NCBI GenBank assembly: GCA_963517805.1
Contig: CAUQHD010000057.1
Span: forward strand, 1-9,014
DNA: 9,014 bases
Reading direction: 5' to 3'
Origin: JABCPE02 sp963517805
GTDB lineage: Bacteria > Bacteroidota > Bacteroidia > Flavobacteriales > Weeksellaceae
Shown one piece after another: positions 1 through 6,804 of the stretch. The notes under the pieces were generated by a model, which was not told where the DNA came from, searched no databases, and saw only the letters and a program-made list of their open reading frames with translations. The position numbers and the translations under genes were made by a program. Positions within the stretch are counted from its first letter, which is position 1, and the number at the start of each line of letters is the position of its first letter.

Positions 1-175
1 TTTTTTTCGTATTTGTCCTATAACTGACATCTTTATTAATCTTATTTAAGTTAATCAATTTGCGAAAATACAGATTTTTAAGTAAAAACTAAAATTTTTA
101 GCTCTTTTTTTAGCCCTGTCTGCTTCACAATGGTAATTATAATGCTTAAACCCTTATCATAATGTTAAACAAAAC
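1..175. other. Intergenic DNA beyond the terminator, no gene seen
   Basis: This is AT-rich sequence with no convincing reading frame on either strand. I looked for the Bacteroidota promoter pattern (TTTG, about 19 bases, TAnnTTTG) on both strands and found only imperfect -7-like matches without a partner. One is TCAATTTG at 55-62 on the plus strand. A short AT-only palindrome lies at 89-101. A promoter for a leftward gene outside the window is plausible here but cannot be assigned. Confidence 0.5.
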
Positions 176-210
176 GATGCGGTATTTTCCCATGGGGAAA
201 ATACCGCATC
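176..210 (-). terminator. Intrinsic (Rho-independent) terminator after ftsZ
   Basis: A perfect 16-bp inverted repeat pairs 176-191 with 195-210, leaving a 3-base loop (192-194). Read on the minus strand, the hairpin starts 47 bases after the ftsZ stop codon. It is followed at once by a U-rich tract (GTTTTGTTT, positions 175 down to 167), as expected of an intrinsic terminator for the leftward operon. The plus-strand side after position 210 is not T-rich, so the element looks directional rather than bidirectional. It closes the division gene cluster and should insulate whatever gene lies further left. Confidence 0.85.
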
Positions 211-257
211 ACTATGAAGTTCGTTATCTTGGAATGAACAAAATGAAAATCTGTCTA

Positions 258-2123
258 CTAATCTACATCTTTGTTCAGGAATTTGTTTTCTTTCAGTTCT
301 ACCTTTCCTTCTTTATCCTGTGCAACAAAAGTTGTGATTCTTTCCTCAGAGGCATTGCTGTCAATATCTATATCTATGTTTCTTCTTTTAAAAGCAGGAA
401 TATTTTCAAATAAATTTTCCTCATCTACCGTGTGGTATCTAGAATTAAACTCCTTCAGTTTATTCCTTCTCTCTTGGATTCTATAGCTGTCTTCCCGCTT
501 TTTTTCCACAATGGTGAATTCCTCCTTCTGCTCTATTTCAAATAAAACACTTTTTGTTGTATCTTTCGTTTCCTCCATCTGAGGCTCTTCTTCGGTAATG
601 ACAACTGACTGAACGGAGGCTTCATGAGTTATTTCAGTTTCTATTTCTAATTTTTCTTTCAATTGGAAGTCTATTCCTTTTTCTTCGCTCTGTGGCTCAG
701 GAATTCTTTCTGACCGAGGAACTTCCAAATCAAAAGTGAAAGATACAGCCTCCAAATCATTATATGAGAATAAATCTATCTCTTTTGCTGGTTCTTCCTC
801 CTTTTGCTCTTCTGGCTCTTCTTCGTAGAAGGAAATGGAAGATTTTGGCTCTGCATCCCCAAAGAACATTATTTCATCTGCTGGTTCTTCTTCTAAAACC
901 TCTGTTTCAGCGAAAGATGGCTGCTGCTCAAAAGCGGCATTGGATGGTACATTATCTGTAGAAGTAGCATCATCCGTATCATCTAAAGTAAAGACCTGTC
1001 GGCTGCTCTTTTGAGGTTCGGCTGGGCTTTCCAACTGAGAGGTTTGAATAGTTTGAGCAGAAATCTCTACTGCTGGTGCATTGGGTTTTTCATCTAATGG
1101 GACACGGATGATTTCCGGAGTGCCGGAATATTTTTGGTCTTCTGGAGCAAAACCTGTTGCAATAACCAACACACTGATGTCCTCGCCCAGCGAATCATCT
1201 ACCCCGATACCAAAGATAATATCGGCCATATTCCCTGCCTCTTTCTGGATATGGTCATTGATGATTCCTATTTCATCCATGGTAACTTCCTGATCGCCGC
1301 TTCTTATAAGGAGAAGCACATTTTTCGCCCCAGTTATTTTATTATCATTTAAAAGCGGTGAATCCAGAGCTTTCTTTACAGCTTCTTGTGCTTTATTTTC
1401 CCCTGAAGCTATTCCTTCCGACATCAGCGCTGTTCCGCTGTTTTGCAAGACAGATTTAGCATCACGAAAGTCTATATTTACAATGAAATAACCTGTAATC
1501 ACCTCTGCCATGCCTTTGGCTGCATTAGACAAAACCTCATCAGCTTTTGCAAATCCTGATTTAAAGCCTAAATCACCAAACTGCTGTCTCAATTTATCAT
1601 TATTAATCACGATAAGAGAATCTACATTAGCTCTAAGCTCCTCCACGCCCTGCTCGGCTTGTCTAAGCCTTCTAGGCCCCTCAAAGCTGAATGGTACGGT
1701 AACGATACCTACGGTAAGAATCCCCATTTCTCTTGCAATTTTTGCAATAACCGGCGCCGCTCCTGTACCTGTTCCACCGCCCATTCCTGCTGTAACGAAA
1801 ACCATTTTGGTATTGTTACCCAGCATTGCCTTAATCTCGTCTATGCTCTCTTCTGCAGCTTTTCTTCCAACTTCTGGGTCGGCTCCTGCACCTAAACCTT
1901 CTGTCTCCCTCACTCCCAGCTGGATTTTATTGGCAACGGGGTTTTCGGCTAAAGCCTGTGCATCTGTATTACAGACAACAAAATCTACTCCCTTTATCCC
2001 TTTCTCGTACATGTGTTTTAGTGCGTTGTTTCCGCCGCCACCTACACCTATCACTTTTATGATAGAAGATGTTCCTTTTGGTAAAAGAATCTCAAAACCA
2101 GATTCATTATTTAAAATTTCCAT
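258..2123 (-). CDS. ftsZ: Cell division protein FtsZ (tubulin-like GTPase)
   Basis: FtsZ polymerises with GTP into the cytoplasmic ring that marks and drives septation. The nucleotide-binding start VIGVGGGGNNA lies near residues 24-34, and the tubulin signature GGGTGTG is at 115-121. The T7 synergy loop, NIDFRDAKSV at about 216-225, carries the two catalytic aspartates D218 and D221. The globular core ends near residue 330. About 240 residues of acidic, Glu/Pro/Ser-rich linker follow, then a conserved-looking IPAFKRR patch at 575-581 and a 40-residue tail ending KFLNKDVD. At 621 residues the protein is far longer than E. coli FtsZ (383); long linkers are usual in Flavobacteriia. The ATG lies 29 bases after ftsA with only a distant purine-rich stretch (AAGAAAG) upstream, typical of the phylum. 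The stop is TAG, and the operon terminator follows 47 bases later. Identity is certain. Confidence 0.98.
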   Translation of the reverse strand: MEILNNESGFEILLPKGTSSIIKVIGVGGGGNNALKHMYEKGIKGVDFVVCNTDAQALAENPVANKIQLGVRETEGLGAGADPEVGRKAAEESIDEIKAMLGNNTKMVFVTAGMGGGTGTGAAPVIAKIAREMGILTVGIVTVPFSFEGPRRLRQAEQGVEELRANVDSLIVINNDKLRQQFGDLGFKSGFAKADEVLSNAAKGMAEVITGYFIVNIDFRDAKSVLQNSGTALMSEGIASGENKAQEAVKKALDSPLLNDNKITGAKNVLLLIRSGDQEVTMDEIGIINDHIQKEAGNMADIIFGIGVDDSLGEDISVLVIATGFAPEDQKYSGTPEIIRVPLDEKPNAPAVEISAQTIQTSQLESPAEPQKSSRQVFTLDDTDDATSTDNVPSNAAFEQQPSFAETEVLEEEPADEIMFFGDAEPKSSISFYEEEPEEQKEEEPAKEIDLFSYNDLEAVSFTFDLEVPRSERIPEPQSEEKGIDFQLKEKLEIETEITHEASVQSVVITEEEPQMEETKDTTKSVLFEIEQKEEFTIVEKKREDSYRIQERRNKLKEFNSRYHTVDEENLFENIPAFKRRNIDIDIDSNASEERITTFVAQDKEGKVELKENKFLNKDVD

Positions 2124-2152
2124 TGTATTTAGTATATCTTTCTTAAAATTAA

Positions 2153-3514
2153 TTATTCTGCTTCCTCAAAAAAGCTTCTTACCTGCGCCCAAAACTTCTG
2201 TCCAAAAGTTTTCTTTGAATTTTCTGAAATCTCTTTTTCCTCTGATTCAATAGTTTTTTCCTCCACTTCTGGCTTTGTTGTTATCTTTAAAGAAAGTTCC
2301 TCTTCTGTTTCTTGAACAGGCTGTGGTATTTCTTCTTCTTTTGGTTTTCTTTCGTTGATTTTTAAGCTCTCCATCAGCAGTCCAATAGATGTAGCATATT
2401 CAGGGCTTTTTAGATATTGGTTTTTGTCATTGACAATATGTTCATTTGCAAAACCTATTCTGCTGTCAAAACCTATGATGTAATTTGCCAGCTGACGAAG
2501 GTTTTTAAGGTTAGAACCACCTCCTGTAAGAACAAGACCAGCAATCAATTTTTTCTTCTGGTCGTGTGCGCCATAGGCTTTCAGCTCTGTATTGACCATT
2601 TCCAAGATTTCTTCCATTCTGGCATTGATGATACTTGCCAAAGATTTCAAAGAAATCTCTTTGTCTGGGCGCCCATGAAGCCCAGGAATAGTTACGAATG
2701 TGCTGTCTTTCTCCAAATCGGGAACAGCAGAACCGAATTTTACCTTTAATTGCTCGGCATGTTTTTCAATAATTGAACAGCCTTCTTTGATATCATCGGT
2801 TACAATCCCTCCTCCATAAGGAATTACACAAGTATGCCGAATGATATTGTCCTTAAAAACAGCGATGTCTGTAGTCCCACCACCAATATCTACAATGGCT
2901 ACTCCCGCCTCTTTTTCTTCCTGAGTAAGTACAGCATCCGAAGAAGCAAGCGGTTCCAAAGTAAGCGCCTCCATCTCAAGACCAGCCTCCCTGACACAAC
3001 GAACAATATTCTTAATAGACCCCATCTGCCCAACAACCACATGAAACATCGCCTCCAAGCGCTTTCCGTGCATTCCTATTGGCTCTTGGATTTCGCCTTC
3101 AGAATCTACTTTGTATTCTTGCGGAAGCACATGGATAATCTCCTCACCAGGGAGCATTACCAATTTTTTCACTTGGTCTTTCAGTTGTTCTATATCTTCT
3201 TCAGTGATATATTTATCTGGATTTTCCCTCATAATGTAATCCGAATGCTGCAAAGAGCGAATATGCTTCCCTGCGATTCCTACGGTTACTTTTTTAATCG
3301 GAACTTTGGCTGATTTTTCTGCTTCCGAAACAGCTGCTTTTATAGAGTTGATTGTCTGTGCGATATTGTTCACAATACCTTTATGCACTCCTAAACTCTT
3401 ACTTTTGCCAACTCCCATCAGCTCTATCTTGCCATGAGCATTTTTTCTTCCTACTATGGCTACGATTTTAGTAGTCCCGATGTCCAATCCTACTGAATAT
3501 TCTTGTGTTTCCAT
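2153..3514 (-). CDS. ftsA: Cell division protein FtsA (actin-like FtsZ membrane anchor)
   Basis: FtsA is an ATP-binding actin homologue that tethers FtsZ filaments to the inner membrane and signals to the septal synthases. The actin-fold motifs are in order: phosphate-1 loop LDIGTTK at 10-16, phosphate-2 loop VDIGGGTTD at 208-216, and adenosine loop LVLTGGGSNL at 327-336. The FtsA-specific 1C (SHS2) region lies between the first two, roughly 86-165, including HVLPQEY. Residues about 386-436 form a Glu/Lys-rich, probably disordered linker. The protein ends in a putative amphipathic membrane-targeting helix, FGQKFWAQVRSFFEEAE, at 437-453. Its 453 residues exceed the 420 of E. coli FtsA mainly through this linker. 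The ATG is 15 bases after the ftsQ stop, and ftsZ follows 29 bases downstream. This ftsA-ftsZ pairing is near universal. Confidence 0.98.
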   Translation of the reverse strand: METQEYSVGLDIGTTKIVAIVGRKNAHGKIELMGVGKSKSLGVHKGIVNNIAQTINSIKAAVSEAEKSAKVPIKKVTVGIAGKHIRSLQHSDYIMRENPDKYITEEDIEQLKDQVKKLVMLPGEEIIHVLPQEYKVDSEGEIQEPIGMHGKRLEAMFHVVVGQMGSIKNIVRCVREAGLEMEALTLEPLASSDAVLTQEEKEAGVAIVDIGGGTTDIAVFKDNIIRHTCVIPYGGGIVTDDIKEGCSIIEKHAEQLKVKFGSAVPDLEKDSTFVTIPGLHGRPDKEISLKSLASIINARMEEILEMVNTELKAYGAHDQKKKLIAGLVLTGGGSNLKNLRQLANYIIGFDSRIGFANEHIVNDKNQYLKSPEYATSIGLLMESLKINERKPKEEEIPQPVQETEEELSLKITTKPEVEEKTIESEEKEISENSKKTFGQKFWAQVRSFFEEAE

Positions 3515-3529
3515 CCTAAATAAATTCCT

Positions 3530-4339
3530 TTATGGTTTTACTTCCTTCTTATCCTTTTTCTGCTCTTTTTCTTCTGTTTTTTGCTCCTCCTTAGGCTCTT
3601 CTTTCCTCTCTTCCTCTGTTGCTTTTTTACGAAGAGTTGTGATAATTTGGTTATGATATTTTAATGATATTTTAGAATACTTTAAAGGGTCTTGGTAAAT
3701 CAAATATTTCTCTACAAAAGCTTTAAAGCCTTGTATTTTTAAGTCAATATCTTGCAAATCTCCAAGTTCCACTTTATAGTTTCCATCATTGGTCAGTAAA
3801 TAATAATTATTATTTCTTTTATTAATTCCTACAAAAAAATTTTTTGTAAACTCATCTTTATTGATTCTCTCCACCAATTCTATAATTCCAGGGTATTCCT
3901 CTTCTCTGATATCCCCCGAAACCAGCATACATGGATAGGAATAACTCCTTGATAATGGGAACTCTACGCCCTTCTTATCCACATACACTTCTTTATTAAG
4001 TTTTTTAAGCCTAAAAATAGGAATTCTCTGAATAATATCCAAATTTAGTTCGCCATTTAGTTTCAAATAGACATTTGCACTATCTACCATAGGCAGCTGA
4101 GCTATTTTCATCTCCAAAGCAGAAACATCTATATTTCCTATTTTTTTACTTGGATTAGACTGAGTTACAATATTCCTAATATCCTTTTCATCAACGAAAT
4201 AAACCGGCTCATCATGAATCATTTTTATTGAAACCGCCTCCGATGTTTTATTGTCAAATCTATCCAAAGAGAATTTTAACAGAAATACTAATATTCCCAT
4301 TATAAATATAATTTTCAAAAATCTATATTTATTTTTCAT
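3530..4339 (-). CDS. ftsQ: Cell division protein FtsQ (DivIB family), bitopic membrane protein
   Basis: FtsQ is a single-pass inner membrane protein. With FtsB and FtsL it links cytoplasmic Z-ring proteins to the periplasmic FtsWI synthase. The 269-residue product has a short basic N-terminus (MKNKYRFLK), one hydrophobic segment at about 8-24, and then a periplasmic region. Residues about 37-108 fit a divergent POTRA-type domain: VDEKDIRNIV, DVSALEMKIAQLPMVDSANVYL and the strand LDIIQRIPIF, which matches the usual pattern ending in a ReP-like motif. Residues about 112-235 fit the FtsQ/DivIB beta domain. Residues 237-269 are an unusual Lys/Glu-only-style tail. Sequence conservation is low in this family, so the call rests on topology, the POTRA pattern and the position between murC and ftsA. 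The ATG is 15 bases after murC, preceded by a purine-rich AAGAAAAAGAGA. Confidence 0.92.
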   Translation of the reverse strand: MKNKYRFLKIIFIMGILVFLLKFSLDRFDNKTSEAVSIKMIHDEPVYFVDEKDIRNIVTQSNPSKKIGNIDVSALEMKIAQLPMVDSANVYLKLNGELNLDIIQRIPIFRLKKLNKEVYVDKKGVEFPLSRSYSYPCMLVSGDIREEEYPGIIELVERINKDEFTKNFFVGINKRNNNYYLLTNDGNYKVELGDLQDIDLKIQGFKAFVEKYLIYQDPLKYSKISLKYHNQIITTLRKKATEEERKEEPKEEQKTEEKEQKKDKKEVKP

Positions 4340-4354
4340 TCTCTTTTTCTTAAT

Positions 4355-5704
4355 CTATGAAAGCCATTCAACAATCGGGTCATACAGCGTGTCTATGTTC
4401 CCAGCTCCTACTGTCAGCAGGATATCAAAATCTTTCTGTTTAATTCTCTCAAAAGCCGTGCCCAAAGAGCAAACTTCTTTATTTTTAATTTTAATTTTTT
4501 CCAAAAGCCACCCAGAATTAACCCCCTGAAAATCAGATTGCAATTCTCTCGCTGGGTAAATATCCAAAAGCAACAATTCATCTGCTTTGGACAGACTTTC
4601 CGCGAAACCATCAGCGAAATCCTTCGTTCTGCTGAAAAGATGCGGCTGAAAAACCACCAAAAGTTTTTTATCAGGATTAAATTCTCGGATGGAGTTTATC
4701 ACCGCGTTCAGCTCCGTCGGGTGATGGGCGTAGTCATCCACATAGATTTTCCCATCAGCGAATTTATGTCTGGTGTAACGGCGTTTTATCCCTTTGAAAC
4801 CAGCTATTGCTTTCTTCAAAACCTCAAAATCCACTCCAAGATGATGAAGCAGAGCCAATGCTCCTGTAGCGTTTTCTACATTATGTATCCCTGGGATTTC
4901 CCACTCAAACTGGTGAGTTTCTCCATCTTTTGTATGAAAATCAAAACTGATTTTTTCGCCTTTCATTTGGAGGTTATCGGAGTAATAATCCGCCTTCTCA
5001 TTCACCGCATAAGTCTGGGCATTTCTGGCAATTTTTATTCCTTTTCTCACAAAAAGCTGGCGGTCATCAGGAACCAAATTCGCGAAATCCTCAAAGCCCT
5101 GCTCTATAGTTTCTTTGTCGCCATATATATCGAGATGGTCGGCATCCGTAGAAGTTATTATCGCCCAGTCTGGTGACAGATTGAGGAAACTTCGGTCGTA
5201 TTCATCAGCTTCCAAAACGGAATATTGATTGCCATTAAACATAAAATTAGACCCAAAATTCTCCGAAATCCCGCCTAAAAAAGCCGAAAACGGAAGTCCA
5301 GCCTCCTTACAGAGATGAGCCACAAGACAGGAAGTAGTCGTTTTCCCGTGAGTTCCCGCCACTGCGATGCATTTGGTATTTTCGGTGACCATTCCCAAGA
5401 CTTTTGCTCGTTTCAAAACTGAAAATCCCTGCTGATTAAAATAATCCAAAATCTGCAGTTCCTTAATCGCTGGCGTAAAAATCACAAGCGTTTCATTCTT
5501 ATCTAAAGCGCTGATTTCCTGAGTGATTCCATCTTCGAACTGGATAGCAATTCCCTCTTCCTGCAGTTTTTTAGTCAGTTTGGTTTCTGTTTTATCATAT
5601 CCTAAAACATTCTTTCCCAGACTTTTAAAATACCTTGCAAGAGCGGACATTCCTATTCCGCCAATTCCTATGAAATAAAAGTTTTTATATTGATTGATGT
5701 TCAT
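4355..5704 (-). CDS. murC: UDP-N-acetylmuramate--L-alanine ligase MurC
   Basis: MurC uses ATP to attach L-alanine to UDP-MurNAc in the cytoplasm, the first stem peptide step. Three Mur ligase domains are visible. The UDP-binding domain opens with FIGIGGIGMSALA (11-23). The central ATPase has the P-loop GTHGKTTT (117-124), the acidic LEADEYDRS (164-172), DHLDIYG (189-195) and HNVENATGAL (274-283). The C-terminal domain has YVDDYAHHPTEL (321-332), FQPHLFSRT (352-360) and VGAGNI (432-437). GIGGIGMSALA and DDYAHHPTE separate MurC from MurD, MurE and MurF. Its 449 residues are slightly shorter than E. coli MurC (491) but within the bacterial range. Its ATG directly abuts the murG stop codon (TAG-ATG), which suggests translational coupling. 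No murB or ddl gene follows, unlike in Proteobacteria. Confidence 0.98.
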   Translation of the reverse strand: MNINQYKNFYFIGIGGIGMSALARYFKSLGKNVLGYDKTETKLTKKLQEEGIAIQFEDGITQEISALDKNETLVIFTPAIKELQILDYFNQQGFSVLKRAKVLGMVTENTKCIAVAGTHGKTTTSCLVAHLCKEAGLPFSAFLGGISENFGSNFMFNGNQYSVLEADEYDRSFLNLSPDWAIITSTDADHLDIYGDKETIEQGFEDFANLVPDDRQLFVRKGIKIARNAQTYAVNEKADYYSDNLQMKGEKISFDFHTKDGETHQFEWEIPGIHNVENATGALALLHHLGVDFEVLKKAIAGFKGIKRRYTRHKFADGKIYVDDYAHHPTELNAVINSIREFNPDKKLLVVFQPHLFSRTKDFADGFAESLSKADELLLLDIYPARELQSDFQGVNSGWLLEKIKIKNKEVCSLGTAFERIKQKDFDILLTVGAGNIDTLYDPIVEWLS

Positions 5705-6799
5705 CTATTTAATTATTTTAAAAATTTCATCCACAATTTCCTTTGCTGCATTTGGTTTTGCAAAGAATTTTAGATTGCTGGACATTTCTTTTCTCAAATT
5801 CTCATCTTCGCAGATTTCCATCAGTGTATTCCAGAATTTTTCATTCATTTCTGAGTCTTTGACCATTTTGGATGCATTTTTTTCCACCAAAGCCAATGCA
5901 TTTTTGGTCTGATGGTCTTCCGCAGCATAAGGGAACGGCACCAAAAGAATAGGTTTTCCTACCACTGCCAGCTCGGAAATCGCGATAGCTCCCGCTCTTG
6001 ACACAATCACATCCGCTGCCGAATATGCCAGCGCCATATCTGAGATAAACTCCTTGATTTGGATACCTTGCTCATCACCTCCACATTGTGATGTAATGTT
6101 CTGATATTCAAGCTTTCCTGTCTGCCATACCAACTGAATGTTTTTTTCCTTTAATTTAGGTAAAAGCTCTCTCCAAGCATTATTTAGGGTTTTTGAACCT
6201 AATGAACCGCCCACAGAAAGAATGGTAAGCTTATTCGGGTCTAAGCCCATTTTTTCCTTCGCTTCTTTGGTATTTATAATATCTGTAACGATGTTTTCTC
6301 GGATAGGGTTTCCTGTGAATACCGCAGGAAGAAAGCTGCTCATATTGGGATAGCCCATAAAAACTGCTTTGGCTCTTTTTCCGAGAAACTGATTGGTTTT
6401 CCCTAAAATGGAGTTTTGTTCCTGTACAAAAATCGGAACACCGAGAGATGATGCCACATACAGAGCAGGGCCAGAAGCAAAACCGCCTGTCCCGACAGCA
6501 AAATCTGGTTTAAAGTTTTTAATAATCTTTCTCGCTTTCCACAAACTGGAAATAATTTTAAAAGGAAGACCGATATTTTTAAGCAAATTTCCTCTGTCAA
6601 AACCAGCGATATTCAGCCCTTCTATTCTAAATCCAGCCTGAGGAACTTTCTCCATTTCCATTTTTCCATTCGCTCCCACGAACAAAAACTCGGCATTGGG
6701 AAATCTTCTTTTAATCTCGTTGGCTATCGCTACAGCAGGGAAAATATGTCCTCCCGTACCGCCGCCGCTCATTAATATTTTTAATTTACTATTATCCAT
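5705..6799 (-). CDS. murG: MurG, lipid I GlcNAc transferase
   Basis: MurG is a GT-B fold (GT28) glycosyltransferase at the inner face of the cytoplasmic membrane. It transfers GlcNAc from UDP-GlcNAc to lipid I to give lipid II, the substrate of FtsW. The N-terminal glycine-rich loop SGGGTGGHIFPA is at 11-22, the second loop GTGGFASGP at 103-111, and the conserved EQN at 127-129. The C-terminal donor domain has GGSLGS at 197-202, SRAGAIAISEL at 267-277 and PYAAEDHQTKNA at 290-301, which contains the Glu and Gln expected to contact the UDP-sugar. The length of 364 residues is normal. The start ATG is 5 bases after the ftsW stop. The TAG stop is immediately followed by the murC ATG. Identity is certain from the motif set. 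Confidence 0.98.
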   Translation of the reverse strand: MDNSKLKILMSGGGTGGHIFPAVAIANEIKRRFPNAEFLFVGANGKMEMEKVPQAGFRIEGLNIAGFDRGNLLKNIGLPFKIISSLWKARKIIKNFKPDFAVGTGGFASGPALYVASSLGVPIFVQEQNSILGKTNQFLGKRAKAVFMGYPNMSSFLPAVFTGNPIRENIVTDIINTKEAKEKMGLDPNKLTILSVGGSLGSKTLNNAWRELLPKLKEKNIQLVWQTGKLEYQNITSQCGGDEQGIQIKEFISDMALAYSAADVIVSRAGAIAISELAVVGKPILLVPFPYAAEDHQTKNALALVEKNASKMVKDSEMNEKFWNTLMEICEDENLRKEMSSNLKFFAKPNAAKEIVDEIFKIIK

Positions 6800-6804
6800 C
6801 TTTT

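Noticed and set aside
89..101. Short palindrome CTAAAATTTTTAG followed by a T-run on the plus strand, a possible terminator for a rightward gene
   Set aside because: The stem is six pairs, nearly all A-T, so it would be too unstable, and no rightward gene is visible to its left.
176..189. Resemblance of the left hairpin arm (GATGCGGTATTTTC) to a stretch of pUC/pBR322 vector backbone, suggesting contamination
   Set aside because: The match, recalled from memory, is only about 14 bases. It is explained by the perfect terminator palindrome, and sequence on both sides diverges from vector. The flanking DNA is continuous with ftsZ.
162..413. An 83-codon plus-strand open frame overlapping the terminator and the 3' end of ftsZ
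   Set aside because: It runs through the terminator stem and antisense to the ftsZ tail, has Tyr/Phe/Ile-rich random composition, and no promoter or ribosome-binding signal.
1510..2253. A 247-codon plus-strand open frame opposite the start of ftsZ and end of ftsA
   Set aside because: It is antisense to two unmistakable genes, spans their junction, has a Ser/Pro-rich product typical of a reverse-complement shadow, and shows no recognisable motif.
4538..5176. A 212-codon plus-strand open frame opposite murC
   Set aside because: It is fully contained antisense to the conserved murC coding sequence, with no plausible domain or ribosome-binding context.
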